Shown in pieces: positions 41,401-50,703 of a DNA stretch of 64,000 nucleotides. The stretch is from NCBI RefSeq assembly GCF_910591885.1, contig NC_063272.1:12908364-12972363 (forward strand). Direction: 5' to 3'. The DNA is from Bombus terrestris (Eukaryota; Arthropoda; Insecta; Hymenoptera; Apidae). Under the pieces are notes generated by a model. That model did not search any database. It was not told the DNA's origin and saw only the letters and a program-made list of their open reading frames with translations. Position 1 is the first letter of the stretch; each line of letters opens with the position of its first letter. A program made the translations under genes and the position numbers.

Positions 41401-43430
41401 ATACATACAGTTATGGTTATAAATATAACTTTCGATCGCATCCTGTATATATTTTAAAAATCTTATAAAACCTGTACATTTTCGCAACACCGTACATCAT
41501 TTTATTATTCTCGTTCTTTCAAATGGTGTTTCCCAGCTTCAATAATGAACGCTCGAAGGATCTTACGCGTCTTTTTAAAAGAGTATGATTTATTTTATCG
41601 AACCATCATTTTTAAGTAATATGTGAAATATGTTGAAGTATAAAAGGAATTTCATTATCAAAATCTCCAGCTTATTAATTGGTAGACGCGCTTATCCTTA
41701 CACTAGATATGCAGGGTGTTTTTTCAAATGATATTTTTCTAAAACACGCAACATGTGTATTTACACGTGCTTTCCTCATCCTTCATACGCTAAATGTTGC
41801 AAAGTTACAACTTTATCTTTACTATCTACTTTTCATCACTAATCTAATCGTTTTTACACGCAAGTACCTCGATATTTCTTTATAACAAAATTATCAATTG
41901 TATAGAAGGATACGATATATGCTTCAGCGAAAAAAAGAAGAGAATTGAAGATTATCTTCGATCTTTAAAGCACCATTTCCAATGCAAACACACGATGCAC
42001 TTTCTGAAGTCAGTTTGTCTTTTTCTAATACAATTTTATTTTCAACCTCTTACGTTCTAAAATTATCGCTTAGCTCAATTTTATGAGACAGCCTGTATAT
42101 ACGTATTTTGCTTACGTTTTTGCTTATCCAAAATTTATCCATAATCCCTTTCCACAAGCAACGATTAAGGCAGATAATGAGCTAAACGATATTAATCGTA
42201 TCGTTAATCAATCGTTTAAAACCCCAACATCTGATCGTTGATCCTTCGAGCGTCGATTAATTTTTCATTTTACTTTTACAATAGAACTCTATTTATCTGA
42301 ACTCCGTTAATTGAAATGAAATTTTAATTAATTGACCACGGAAAGGAATCATTTACGTAATTACCTCAACTCGCACAAATTGAGCTAGTGTTATTTGCAA
42401 AATTGCACAAGTTGCAATGAATTCTACACGAATACTCGATATATAATTGTAAAATCATTCACTAACATCATCAGTCAGCAAATAATTTTGCAAGAGAATT
42501 CCTTTTATCTGAACGAGAAATTCTGCCGGTCCGAAAGTATTGGAACACCTACTATATATATTCATTACAGAACTTTAACAAATTTCACGTCATCTGCTTT
42601 TCTAATCAATCGATTAATATATTTTACGATAAGTATTAATTAATTTTACATATAATTCGAATAAAGTAACTGAAAACTAAAAGCAACGAAAAGTACTCAG
42701 TTCGTACTAAACGTCAATGGGTATTCTAATACTTCAGTTTCTCTTTTTTTTATTATTATTATTTAATTTGTACTTTACAATTTGTCCAGCTGGACATTCG
42801 GTAAATTATACTTCATTGACTGCAAAAAGTACCAAGGTACGTCCTTATTTCTCAATGGCGCGTATTTTATCAAGTTCCATGTGTTTCATTTCCACAGCGT
42901 GCAATTTTTCCAATTAACGAATGTATCATTAAACGATAGAAAATTAAATAACACTTGATCTAATCGGCCAGCATGTAAATTCTCTGATAAGTACAACGAT
43001 GTGCGAGTTCTTTTCGTGTCCGCTGTTGTGCCCAGTATTACAATAAAGCGAAAAGGAAGGTAGAATAAAAGAAATCACTAATCTCTGTTATACGAACTAA
43101 GAAATTAATTTTTACCATTACCGGTTCAGATAAATAGAATTCTACCGGACTACTTGTTTCACTGGCATCCTTATCTCTCAGTGTTTTGGCCCGCGGAATG
43201 TTCTAGCTGTGTTTAACCGAACATGTCGTTTCACTTTGGTCACTTGGCATTGACATATTACAATCTCTATATTTGTTCCTTTGTGCGCGCCCCCTTGTGA
43301 TCCTGTCCCTTCCTAGGCCACGATGCTGAAGAAGACCAAGGGTAAAATGAAACGGCGTAACACAGAGTCCAGCATGCAGCTGGCACTTCAGGCCACGTCC
43401 TCGAACGATACGGAGTCTGAAATCTTCTGA
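5304..43430 (+). CDS. DGKQ: Diacylglycerol kinase theta (complete gene, 16 common exons + alternative last exon)
   Basis: The enzyme converts diacylglycerol plus ATP to phosphatidic acid at membranes, ending C1-domain signalling. Spliced exons give 932 residues with the distal last exon or 931 with the proximal one, close to the usual length of DGK theta. Domains in order: three C1 zinc fingers at about 14-63, 77-124 and 143-193, each with full HX12CX2C...CX2CX4HX2CX7C spacing; a charged linker (238-281); an RA/PH-like region (about 283-445); an RRM-like segment (about 473-545); the catalytic domain with FVNVKSGG (566-573), GGDGT (619-623) and PLGTGNDLAR (649-658); and the accessory domain (about 715-895). 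Three C1 domains plus the RA region define the theta class. The start ATG at 5304 has A at -3 and G at +4 and is the first ATG in this frame of the open reading. Every junction keeps phase. Introns 1 and 5 exceed 10 kb. Splicing choices are seen in exon 5 (two donors) and at the 3' end (two last exons). Confidence 0.97.
5440..16280 (+). other. DGK theta intron 1 (10.8 kb)
   Basis: A long first intron. About 6.5-7.25 kb and 8.3-8.9 kb are richer in CpG and open frames than the rest and could hold enhancers or an alternative promoter. The remainder is AT-rich with a poly-T run near 15577-15599. No supported exon was found. Confidence 0.85.
16281..16360 (+). CDS. DGKQ: DGK theta exon 2 (C-terminal half of C1-1)
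   Basis: Acceptor cttgttacag, donor aag|gtaaga. Residues 46-72 complete C1-1 with Cys47, His52, Cys55 and Cys63 at canonical spacing. Ends in phase 0. Confidence 0.96.
16361..17899 (+). other. DGK theta intron 2
   Basis: AT-rich, with a tandem 21-bp element (ttgatattaaaatcctcct) near 17366-17405. No exon or RNA gene seen. Confidence 0.85.
17900..18002 (+). CDS. DGKQ: DGK theta exon 3 (first part of C1-2)
   Basis: Acceptor catttgttgcag, donor gaaa|gtaagc. Residues 73-106 plus one base carry His77, Cys90, Cys93 and Cys105 of the second C1 domain. Confidence 0.95.
18003..20065 (+). other. DGK theta intron 3
   Basis: AT-rich with a poly-T run near 18729-18743; no supported gene or repeat family seen. 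Confidence 0.85.
20066..20286 (+). CDS. DGKQ: DGK theta exon 4 (end of C1-2, most of C1-3)
   Basis: Acceptor tgtaatttcag, donor acg|gtaaat. Residues 107-180 hold Cys108, His113, Cys116 and Cys124 of C1-2, then His143, Cys156, Cys159, Cys174 and Cys177 of C1-3. The two fingers are joined by only about 18 residues. Confidence 0.96.
20287..21293 (+). other. DGK theta intron 4
   Basis: About 1 kb of AT-rich intron; nothing else seen. Confidence 0.85.
21294..21465 (+). CDS. DGKQ: DGK theta exon 5 (end of C1-3; two tandem donors)
   Basis: Acceptor ctggttgcag. Residues 181-237 complete C1-3 (His182, Cys185, Cys193) and run into a proline-rich linker (IYLPPHAVSIP). Two donors fit: gcgc|gtgagt after 21450 and tgcc|gtaagt after 21465. 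They are 15 bp apart and leave the same phase, so the longer form simply adds REYSC (233-237). Both are near-consensus on the intron side; I give the longer form but cannot choose between them. Confidence 0.9.
22350..22432. repeat. AT/TATA microsatellite cluster
   Basis: Runs of alternating ta and tata/tatg, interrupted by short non-repeat stretches. Confidence 0.8.
23580..23690. repeat. AT microsatellite cluster
   Basis: Two long (at)n runs, around 23617-23633 and 23645-23667, with gtgt interruptions. Frames read through it on both strands (YIYIYIY) are artefacts of the repeat. Confidence 0.9.
29108..29650. repeat. Three degenerate tandem copies of a ~180-195 bp unit
   Basis: Copies begin near 29108, 29304 and 29486. 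Each opens with a variant of acaataattattttaaaag, continues through a taataattaat block, a tcaaagatttt-type block and a ttaacttcttaataa block, and ends near an aatcgcgttatttat-type block (clearest in the second and third copies). Divergence is high, so boundaries are approximate. Confidence 0.6.
29856..29878. repeat. CA microsatellite
   Basis: Uninterrupted (ca)n run of about 11-12 units. Confidence 0.95.
30797..30866. repeat. TA microsatellite cluster
   Basis: Alternating ta/tg runs (tatatatatata, tgtgtgtatata) in intron 5. Confidence 0.9.
31741..31862. repeat. Dispersed repeat, copy A (upstream of exon 6)
   Basis: Shares a scaffold with 32370-32483: gtaa(t/c)cgta, ttaaa(c/t)tac, gagtatgag, ttcga(a/g)acaccga, then a nearly identical block taacaa(c/t)tttattggaa followed by tttaaacgtgcg. 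Direct orientation. Confidence 0.7.
31967..32098 (+). CDS. DGKQ: DGK theta exon 6 (charged linker)
   Basis: Acceptor gatttcttttacag, donor gaag|gtattt. Residues 238-281 form a Ser/Thr/Lys/Glu-rich, probably disordered linker between the C1 block and the RA region (PRSISEEFSSGD at its start). The phase agrees with either exon 5 donor. The following intron is only 70 bp. Confidence 0.92.
32169..32303 (+). CDS. DGKQ: DGK theta exon 7 (start of RA domain)
   Basis: Acceptor tttttatag; the AG two bases later is excluded because it breaks the frame. Residues 282-326 start the Ras-associating/PH-like region (VKVYDGDNSLRRRIFRVI, then VLTSALRAFHI). Donor ccta|gtacgt. Confidence 0.95.
32370..32483. repeat. 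Dispersed repeat, copy B (downstream of exon 7)
   Basis: Second copy of the element at 31741-31862, about 620 bp away in the same orientation, so that exons 6 and 7 lie between the pair. No terminal inverted repeat or target duplication was evident. Confidence 0.7.
35016..35310. repeat. Tandem duplication, unit 153 bp, two copies
   Basis: Copies at 35016-35168 and 35169-about 35310 share gcaattatat, gatctaatct-type, atttctatctaattt, taatggtaaatatgtat and tacacat blocks. It ends about 30 bp before the exon 8 acceptor. Confidence 0.8.
35343..35460 (+). CDS. DGKQ: DGK theta exon 8 (RA/PH-like region)
   Basis: Acceptor aaaaaattcag, donor ttcaa|gtaagt. Residues 327-365 include NFYLTDLY and RPAVFLRF, the C-terminal strands of the first RA-like unit. 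Confidence 0.95.
35556..35743 (+). CDS. DGKQ: DGK theta exon 9 (second RA-like unit)
   Basis: Acceptor gataatttcag, donor ggtg|gtaaat; an upstream gt (cgcg|gtggta) breaks the frame. Residues 366-428 contain VRVYPGKL, VADLIEEALQKFGL and CSEILLDRG, an RA-like fold that runs into exon 10. Confidence 0.95.
35744..36131 (+). other. DGK theta intron 9
   Basis: 388 bp, AT-rich; nothing of note. Confidence 0.9.
36132..36344 (+). CDS. DGKQ: DGK theta exon 10 (end of RA, start of RRM-like segment)
   Basis: Acceptor cgtttatctag, donor aaag|gtaatt. Residues 429-499 finish the RA region (VTERVLARDEKPWEIMKQ) and enter a segment with LFVGNLP (475-481), a close match to the RNP2 signature of RRM folds. Confidence 0.95.
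36424..36558 (+). CDS. DGKQ: DGK theta exon 11 (RRM-like segment)
   Basis: Acceptor cgcacattttcag, donor ttag|gtattt. Residues 500-544 include GSMVIIYEDSNKAVTAL, which matches the beta-3/alpha-2 pattern of an RRM. Intron 10 is only 79 bp. Confidence 0.95.
36559..36851 (+). other. DGK theta intron 11
   Basis: 293 bp, AT-rich; nothing of note. Confidence 0.9.
36852..37026 (+). CDS. DGKQ: DGK theta exon 12 (start of catalytic domain)
   Basis: Acceptor tgttgttgtag, donor cctgg|gtatgc. Residues 545-602. PLLVFVNVKSGGCQG (562-576) is the characteristic first strand and glycine loop of the DAGK catalytic domain. Confidence 0.97.
37027..37425 (+). other. DGK theta intron 12
   Basis: 399 bp, AT-rich; nothing of note. 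Confidence 0.9.
37426..37745 (+). CDS. DGKQ: DGK theta exon 13 (catalytic core, GGDGT)
   Basis: Acceptor ccgttgtattgcag, donor ggag|gtgaat. Residues 603-709 hold the ATP-binding GGDGT (619-623), followed by PLGTGNDLARVLCWG (649 on) and DRWTV (688-692). All expected catalytic residues are intact. Confidence 0.97.
37746..38050 (+). other. DGK theta intron 13
   Basis: 305 bp, AT-rich; nothing of note. Confidence 0.9.
38051..38339 (+). CDS. DGKQ: DGK theta exon 14 (accessory domain, first part)
   Basis: Acceptor aatattacag, donor ttaag|gtgatt. Residues 710-805 include NNYFGIGIDADLCLDFH and a basic stretch (RKMVKRKPCK), typical of the DAGK accessory domain. Confidence 0.97.
38340..38682 (+). other. 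DGK theta intron 14
   Basis: 343 bp, AT-rich; nothing of note. Confidence 0.9.
38683..38842 (+). CDS. DGKQ: DGK theta exon 15 (accessory domain)
   Basis: Acceptor actatattgtag, donor gcag|gtgaat. Residues 806-859: WGSGANPWGP, then NHGDGMLEVVGVTGVIHLGQ, the most conserved accessory-domain motifs. Confidence 0.97.
38843..39174 (+). other. DGK theta intron 15
   Basis: 332 bp, AT-rich; nothing of note. Confidence 0.9.
39175..39282 (+). CDS. DGKQ: DGK theta exon 16 (end of accessory domain)
   Basis: Acceptor gaatgtttcatag, donor aaag|gtaatc. Residues 860-895 (GGHIKIYLHSDIPVQVDGEP) end the accessory domain. It ends in phase 0, which suits both alternative last exons. Confidence 0.97.
39283..40193 (+). 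other. Intron between exon 16 and the proximal last exon
   Basis: 911 bp, AT-rich, ending in a pyrimidine-rich acceptor tract; no other feature seen. Confidence 0.9.
40194..40304 (+). CDS. DGKQ: DGK theta alternative last exon A (proximal)
   Basis: A strong acceptor (ctttgttcgctccag) leads into 36 residues beginning ATMLKKNKIKRRNTE and ending CSNKS, then TAG at 40302-40304. It shares ATMLKK.K.K..RRNTE with exon B but has an unrelated, Ser/Asn-rich end. Used instead of exon B it gives a 931-residue protein without a hydrophobic C terminus. Possible poly(A) signals before exon B are AATAAA at 42660-42665 and 43042-43047. Confidence 0.9.
   Translation, partial: ATMLKKNKIKRRNTEPSIPPANGVGSKSTDECSNKS
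40305..43316 (+). other. 3'UTR of isoform A and intron for isoform B
   Basis: 3.0 kb without a supported ORF. The first few hundred bases are G+C-richer than the rest, as expected of a UTR. Two AATAAA motifs (42660-42665, 43042-43047) could end isoform A. One copy of a dispersed repeat lies at 42743-42810. Confidence 0.7.
42743..42810 (+). repeat. Dispersed T-rich/TGTCCA..TGGACA repeat, copy 1
   Basis: A T/ATT-rich lead is followed by acaatttgtccagctggacattcggtaaa-type sequence; the centre is a small palindrome. Matches copies at 48274 and 52410. Confidence 0.65.
43317..43430 (+). CDS. DGKQ: DGK theta alternative last exon B (distal)
   Basis: A strong acceptor (cctgtcccttcctag) leads into 37 residues beginning ATMLKKTKGKMKRRNTE, then a Gln/Ser-rich end ...NDTESEIF and TGA at 43428-43430. 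The first 17 residues are homologous to exon A, so the pair looks like an old tandem exon duplication. The end -E-I-F fits a class III PDZ ligand (acidic at -2, hydrophobic at 0). The 932-residue isoform results. Confidence 0.92.
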   Translation, partial: ATMLKKTKGKMKRRNTESSMQLALQATSSNDTESEIF

Positions 43431-44073
43431 GTGAGCGAATGTTGTCTCTCGTACAACCAGAACGAGGATGCCACGCCATGAGTACCACGTATTTGCACAC
43501 GCAAGCAGCACGGTTTTGACACAACACGCAACAAACGAAATCGGCCTCGAAATTCGTCTCTTTGACCACGGTCACGCGCTGTACGAACTTATACGTAAGC
43601 ACAAACAGAAACAGCAGCAACACGTATATACCACATACGCGAGACATAGTACACATACACAGAACAGAATCTACACACGTACGTGAATACAATTGTCTTT
43701 GATCACAAGAGAAAACAAAAAAAAAGACGCAAGTAGAACCGCTCCAGGAATAAAAGTAAAAAAGAAAAAAAAACCAAAAAAAGAAAATATGCCAGGATAA
43801 ATCACGGCGCGCTACAAATTGAAGCTGTGACTGTTAAGAACGGAGAAGAAAGGACGGAGAAGAAGAAGAAGATGAAGAACGAGAACAAAAATGCTCGTCC
43901 AATGGACAACTTCATTATAAACTCAAGTAATCTTTAATGTCCCCTTCCGAGTTGCTAGGATGAAATAACTAGATCTCATTTTTAAATGTTAATAATCATT
44001 ATATAGCATTGTACGTAGCTTTGATCGATATTTTTTTAGTAAAGAAAAAAGCGAGAAAACAAACCAGAGACGA

Positions 44074-44180
44074 TGATGAAGAGAAGAGAGCGAGCGCGAA
44101 AGACGAGAGTGAGAGAGAAACGTGTCGTGTGTATGTAAAAGAAGAGAGCGTGAGAGAGAGAGAGAGAGAGAGAGAGGATG
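44074..44180. repeat. GA-rich simple sequence
   Basis: Includes an uninterrupted (ag)n run around 44153-44175. The minus-strand frame rich in Ser/Leu across it is an artefact of the repeat. Confidence 0.9.
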
Positions 44181-44514
44181 AGTGAGAAAGCGAGCGAATC
44201 AAATAAAAAAAAAAAGAATGAAAGAAGGAGTTATACGCGATAGAGTAGTAAAAAAAAAAAAAAATCACGAGATAAAGTTACCAAAGAAAAGCAACAGTAT
44301 TGAACGAAGTTTCTCCCCTGTTTATTCGCTTGACAGCCATACATTGCGCATTTACGTTGTATAGTTGGTTATTTAGTCCCGAAAAACGATCAAAGGAAGT
44401 GAACTGTAAACTGTACATGACATTTCGTATGGTATTTTACTAAGTCACAGTAAGTATCATCATACGAAACCCGTAATCACGAATATCGAACAAATACAAA
44501 ATCAGTTGTTATTA

Positions 44515-44565
44515 ATATAATATATATATATTAAAAAATATAAATATATATATATATATACATAA
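44515..44565. repeat. AT microsatellite
   Basis: (ta)n runs interrupted by a short A-rich stretch. Confidence 0.85.
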
Positions 44566-47481
44566 AATATTTATGATTAAAAATATTAATATATTTACAA
44601 AAGAGTAATGTATTAGTATTACGATTTTAAGTTGTGATAACTGTTGTGCGTCTGGCTGCTGGGCAGTCTGGAATTTATAAGAAAAAAAATGAAACAAATA
44701 CCAGTGGCAGTCAGTCACACATTTCATAGAATACGAGATAATAAAAGAAAACAAAGGAAAAAAAGAAACGAACAAAGAGGAACGAAAACGTGGAAACGAG
44801 AGAAAACTTATCGGAGAAGGGAAAGGGTTAAGATGTAACGCGTTTGGTAGACGTTAAAACGGCGGTGGAACGTTTTTGCCAACTCGTCTCGACTGTAACC
44901 GACAGTGCACGACGATTTCATACGATTTTCCGAACAATTCGTCGAAGCTAAAAGAGATGTTCGAAGGCGACTTGGCAATGACGTTCCTCATTTTCCGGCT
45001 CCGGCAAAAGGCTCTTTCCAAGAAGAAAGAATTTTTGCCGCAGCCACTGGTATGCAACACATTCCACAGATAACGTGGTTCGAGAGCAAAGATGGACACA
45101 CATGTACATTTCTAAACTATGCCAAAAGGAACTTCTAACGTGTTAACACTTTCAACGCTGTTTGGATCGCCTCTCGATACGCAGGGCCGGTTCTGGTTGA
45201 AGGAAAGGCAAGAGAACCGAAAAAGAAATTGCAGAAGGAGAAGATTGGCGTAACATCTACAAAAACGTCGAGCTTCCCAGAAACGATTTGTATACGCAAA
45301 AGAGAAAAAGGAAGACGGTGGATTTTGAAGAGCGGCTGTTCGATTGGCTGTAGGGAGTGAACGAACGCGTCGTCGCGGTCGTATATAACACGTCGTGGAT
45401 CGTGTTCATATTGGACTTTTCATTGGCATCGATTCGATTAAGAGACAATTCTGGTGCCAAACAGTTGTATATAATACTGTAAATGTAGGACTAAAAACGA
45501 GAGAAAGGAGAAAAGAAGCGAAACAAACAAATCGTTATTCCGAGCGTCGAAGGAAGGATGCTGTTCGTTACATGCCGGACATTTAAGGAATAGAAGCGAT
45601 CGTCCTTGTTAGGAATATTAATACTAAGGGAATGGTTTGGGGGGAAGGGAAGAAAATAAGCGAAATGAGAGAATAGAGATAGAAAGAAAGGGAGAATAAA
45701 ACGTGTCGCGTGCGTTTCGATCGATCGAAACATAGCCATTCGATCAATTCGACAATTCGTTTCGCGCGCGAACCGTCGCGTCAAAAGTACGGAAAACGTG
45801 TCAAATGGTAATAGAAGATGTGCGCGAGGTCTTTTAATTTTGCGTTTTTCGAGACGAGACGCTTGTAGAAATACGCTCCTGCATCTCTTATAGCTACTTT
45901 GTAGGTCTTCTCAGTCATGAGGTATCCGATCGCGCGAAGGAAAAAGAAGAAAATATTTGAAGAAACATTTCGCCAGGGCAAATGCAAAATTTTCCTTCAA
46001 CCGGTAGACCGGTCATTGTCGGATGAGACTATGGTCTTCCATCTGTACAAAACGAATCCGGCAACCTGCCAATGATGCAAGGGCTTAGTCGGTCATGGTC
46101 AACATCCGGCACGCGTGAGCATAATCGACGTATCGACGGCAGATTGAAATCGCGAGTTCGTTTGTTAATCTGACCAAAAAAAAAGCTCTAGTGTATTCGC
46201 TGTTGCTATAAACCAAAAAAAAAGATGATAGAGGAACCACATTAAGCTATGAACAATCTACGTATAATGAATGTATGTGCTATGGAAAACAAAAAATACG
46301 CTAGCTGTTACGACTGAATTCGTTTCCTGTCCTTTCGACACACGTATACACACACGTACACGCGGTTACACACAGAATACACGGACAAAAATCACGCGAA
46401 AGTATCTTTTACGTACACGACAGAAAATTCGAGTTTAACATACTTTTCTTTTTCATTTTTCTTTCTTTCTTTTTTCGTCGCCTGCGAACTCGCGTCGAAT
46501 GATAAAAACGAATTATAAAGCGACACACACTCGACATACACGCAGGATACGTACACAGAAACACAGAGCCTTCCTCGGTTTTCACGTTTCCATTGTATTC
46601 GTAGATCATAGTGTTCCCGAGAAACGCGGTTCCGTAAAATTATTTTCTATCGATTAGAGCGAAAGAGCGTATTGTAATCATCACGGGATCGGATGTGACA
46701 CGTTTTAGGGATGATTTCTTTCCCCTATCGAGTAAATATCGCTTTTCGTTTCTTTTTTCTCCATGTCCCAGATCGTACACACGCCTGTATTATCGTTGTA
46801 AGCCGAAAGGACACTTGCTGTGTGATCGAATAGAGAAAATTCGTTGTGTAATTACATTTGTCGATGTATCACGCGCACACTGGTGTGGTATACCGAATCG
46901 AATTGTTACCGAGTTTAACGAGCTTTCGTTTTCTCCTGATTGTATTGTTTCAGACGTGCGCAAAGCACGCGTTACTGTATCCGCGGTGGGCGAGGTTTTT
47001 GTTTCAATCATGTCTTGGCGTGTATTACGGAAAGAGTGGAATATTACATAAATTAATGTACACATTATCTGTGGACTTTTTTTCGCTTTTACAAACTCCG
47101 TATCCGCTCTCCGTTTCTCTGTGTGATACTTTCACAAGAGCGGACGCGCACCTCCCCTTTGATCCTTTGTTCCATTTTCATCATCGATTACTGTATGTTA
47201 ATTGTGCAAGATACAGTGTAATGTTTGGTAACAGAAAGAGGTGACTTTTTTCTTATTTAGAAGAAATTGGAAAATGTGGAATTTGTTCATTTTAGATTTA
47301 CAAAGGGTAGTTCTGCTCTGAGGCAGATGGATGTACCTCTTTGAAAATGCCTTGAACTTGAATATCTTTAAAATATTGATTGTCATATTTATCGGTTTAT
47401 ACCTGTGGATTACCTTTTCTGGAACATGTAATTAGCATAATACAATGCCTTTATAAATAGCCGTGGAAATAGGAAAATAAA

Positions 47482-50400
47482 ATCTAGAATTGTGATCTGT
47501 CTTTCTGTTATAGGTAAGATGAAGTATTTTAGTGAAAGTAATTTAATTAATTTACCAATCGATTAAATTGGCTTAAAAATCATCCTTGCAAGTTGATATT
47601 ACAGTTACATACTATTAAAACTTGTCACATGGAATAGCTTTGTTAAACAAGAATAATAAATAATAGCCAGTGTTGATTAAATACGAATTTAACGAAAGTC
47701 TACATTTTTTTACATTGCCTTTGAATTATTTTATATATAGAATATTATCTTCTTTTTAAAATGAACATTATTTTAGATGTGCACAGTGCTGATTTTAGAA
47801 TAGAAAATTAGATACGAAGATCTTTCTTTTAACATATTTCATTTTTAAATATTTCATCTTTAACATTTTTAAATCTTTCTTTTATCATTTTCTAATAATA
47901 TTTCCTAAAGATTATCGGATATGTTTTTAATTATCTGTAGTGTATATGGATTAAAGTATTACGTTCATGATAATTATAGAGAATTGCAGAGTATCATATT
48001 CGCCACACTGTCTTAATGACATCGATTAACTGTTATTTAAATATTTCACGAGTATTACTATGTTACCATCATGTTATGTGGTATACAATAATCGTCCCGC
48101 TGTCTAACCATAAAATTCTCGAAAATTTCCTTGTATTCTATCGTTGCAGATGTGGCAATTAGATTTGCACGACCCTAAATGGTCAAACGGTACATTGCAG
48201 AACCTACGATGAACATGCTGACCAGACGGATACCTGTGACGAAAATTACCCACCTATTCTATATTATCCTCAATTTTTTTTTCTTTTTTTATTTATTTCT
48301 TAATATCCACAATTTGTCCATTTTGGACATCAGGTAAAATTTTTTAGCAGTGATATTATCATGTAGTATATTATTCTCAATGCGAGAATTGGTCGTGGAA
48401 TACTAGTAAATAAAAAAATATATATTCTATATTAATGTTTTTTCTCCAAAAAGCATGGGTAAGTTATTGGAAACACGTACCTCCTTATAAAGGTAAGGAG
48501 TTTCAAACATTTATTCGCTTCTAGTTGGACCTAAAATACAAAGATACAGGGATATGATAATTGAGTTCCTTTACAGAATTAGCATTAACATTAATAATTT
48601 GAAAATATTAATATTAAATATTAATCAATATCGCGCAATACGACATATATCGCCAACAGTATATTCTATTTTGCTGAAGAGCTATAGTATTGATATACAT
48701 ACAGAGTCTGGAGGAACAAAACAAAAATGAAGATTTTTTTAGGTAATTTTACGACACTCGCTTTCGAAGACAGGAGGATATTTTCTGAATCGGCATATTA
48801 GCACTTAGAACAATTTATTTCATAACAACGCTTTCAAGTTTCCATATCCATCGTCTTATCAATAACTGGCTGTGACGTAAAAGCGATTACTTCCGACGAA
48901 CCGTCAGATAATCGTAATTGCTCGATTGGTCGATGGGTCAGACACAGGAATTTCCACAGCCTTTCCACGAATATAATTGTTTTTTATTTCGTTCAGGTAT
49001 CACTAATCCCATTTCTAAAGTTGCCTGAAGTGCTGCCTGAGCGCTTCAGGTATACGAAAGCGCGTCAGTGTTTAGTTTAATCGGTTTAATGTTATAACAT
49101 TAGCAGTTTAGTGTGAGATACATCTGTTTCTTTCAACAATTTTTTAGAAATATCGACGATGAAAGAGTTGGAACGGAAAGCTTCACTCTATTAAGTGTAC
49201 ATTGAAGAAAGACATTACAATGATTAAAAGATTTTATTTATAGACACATCGTTTAAAAACATTATTGCATATACAGATTAAGTACCCCTTTGGAATTACA
49301 TATTTTTATAATCGACAAGGATACATCGATAAAATAATTAAATAACATATTACATATTTCACAAAATAAAGAACTATAAAGAAGCTTTGCAAACTATGCT
49401 ACAATTGTTCGGTTGGTAAATTACAATAAAATATTTCCGTCAATATTATCGATATAATGACATTTAAAAAACAAATATTACATAAATCACAAGCACAATA
49501 TATTGTTGATGGCAAGAGATCCAGCGATATTAGAATTTCTATTCAATTATTTCAAACTTTATTAGCTGCGTATAATACGATACTGCTATATGTATATTGC
49601 ATTCATATAGAATATTCATTAGTAGATCTGTTTGAAATACACCGTTGATTTTTTAATGAATTTTGGAAACTCCTTTCTCGTATACGAAAAGCTTCAAATT
49701 GATTCTTAATATTCTAATATAAAATATAATCTTTTCTTCAAAATATACTGGAATGCCTTATAATATATCAATCACAAAACTATTTAAGGAGCTTTATATT
49801 AATTTCATTGTAAAGGACATTGTTTTCTTTTAATTATCAAAATAAACTTTATAAATTTATATAAATTCCGTACCATAGAGGGTAACAAAAATCTTGTTAC
49901 AGAATAGAAACCAAAAAAGGAAAGATTATCTTTTGGAAACTTTCTTTGAGCTTTCCTTTAGTAGCTTTCAAACAAAAAAATAAGAAAATTAAATTTCCCG
50001 AGTATATAAGTACAATGTTTCAGTTGGTAATTTAATATCTTGAAATAATTCAATTGCTTTATTAAAAATTTTGATTTCTTAGAAAACTATCTCCTATTAC
50101 AATTAGAAATAAAACATATCTATTTTAAACAAACGTAAAATATATACAAGCTTCTTAGAAGCATAAAAATTAATTTAGACTCAAATCACATTACTATAGA
50201 ATCATCAAATTAATTTTTAATTCATAAATTTTATAACGCTAATTCTACTTCACAACCTTACCGTATAATATTAGTCGAATTATTGAACTTATTTTTCCGA
50301 GAATAGTTCAGAAAATTTATAATTCCGTGTGAAAAATATTATACAATTTTACCAAACGAAATCTTCAGGTTCAGCCTATCTGTATATCTATTAGTTTGAA

Positions 50401-50640
50401 TATTTCCACAATTAACTCTCGTGTTAGCAAATTTCTAAATGAAACAAAAGCCAATATTAATTATTACATTGAAACACGAAAACTATATTTACTAAAATAG
50501 TTTTTTCTACGTGACAGTCCTAAATGTCAATACTAATAAATTTATGGCACGGAACCAATGGTAACGCAAAGAAAACAGAGAAGCATGTTTTCACGCGTTT
50601 CAAGCAAGAATTTCACGTGTTCGATAAGAGTACATATTCT
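47482..50640. other. AT-rich region between the convergent genes
   Basis: No supported gene. Contains the second copy of the dispersed repeat at 48274. About 49.2-50.7 kb could be the 3'UTR of the minus-strand receptor gene; minus-strand AATAAA motifs lie at 50058-50063 and 49233-49238. Confidence 0.6.
48274..48352 (+). repeat. Dispersed T-rich/TGTCCA..TGGACA repeat, copy 2
   Basis: T-rich lead, then aatttgtccattttggacat, then ggtaaa and ttagcagtg. It shares both the palindromic core and the downstream ttagcagtg with copy 3. Confidence 0.7.
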
Positions 50641-50703
50641 TCGTGTGTTTTGAAACTTAGATAAAATAAAGTTTTAAAGATAAACAACAACAATGAGATA
50701 TGA

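Larger units (their letters stand above)
43431..47481 (+). other. Probable long 3'UTR of DGK theta isoform B
   Basis: After the stop codon the DNA stays G+C-richer than the introns to about 47.5 kb and then becomes AT-rich. No supported coding exon or splice pair lies inside. Poly(A) signals (AATAAA) occur at 43749-43754, 45695-45700 and 47476-47481; the last coincides with the composition change. A Pumilio-type TGTATATA is at 45466-45473. Purine-rich GA tracts occur at 43.85-44.2 kb. Inferred from composition only. Confidence 0.45.

Noticed and set aside
43203..43692. Minus-strand frames opposite DGK theta last exon B
   Set aside because: Antisense shadows of a real exon and its G+C-rich flanks.
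44854..45138. Frames on both strands within the probable 3'UTR
   Set aside because: Mutually overlapping, no recognisable domain, consistent with raised G+C content.
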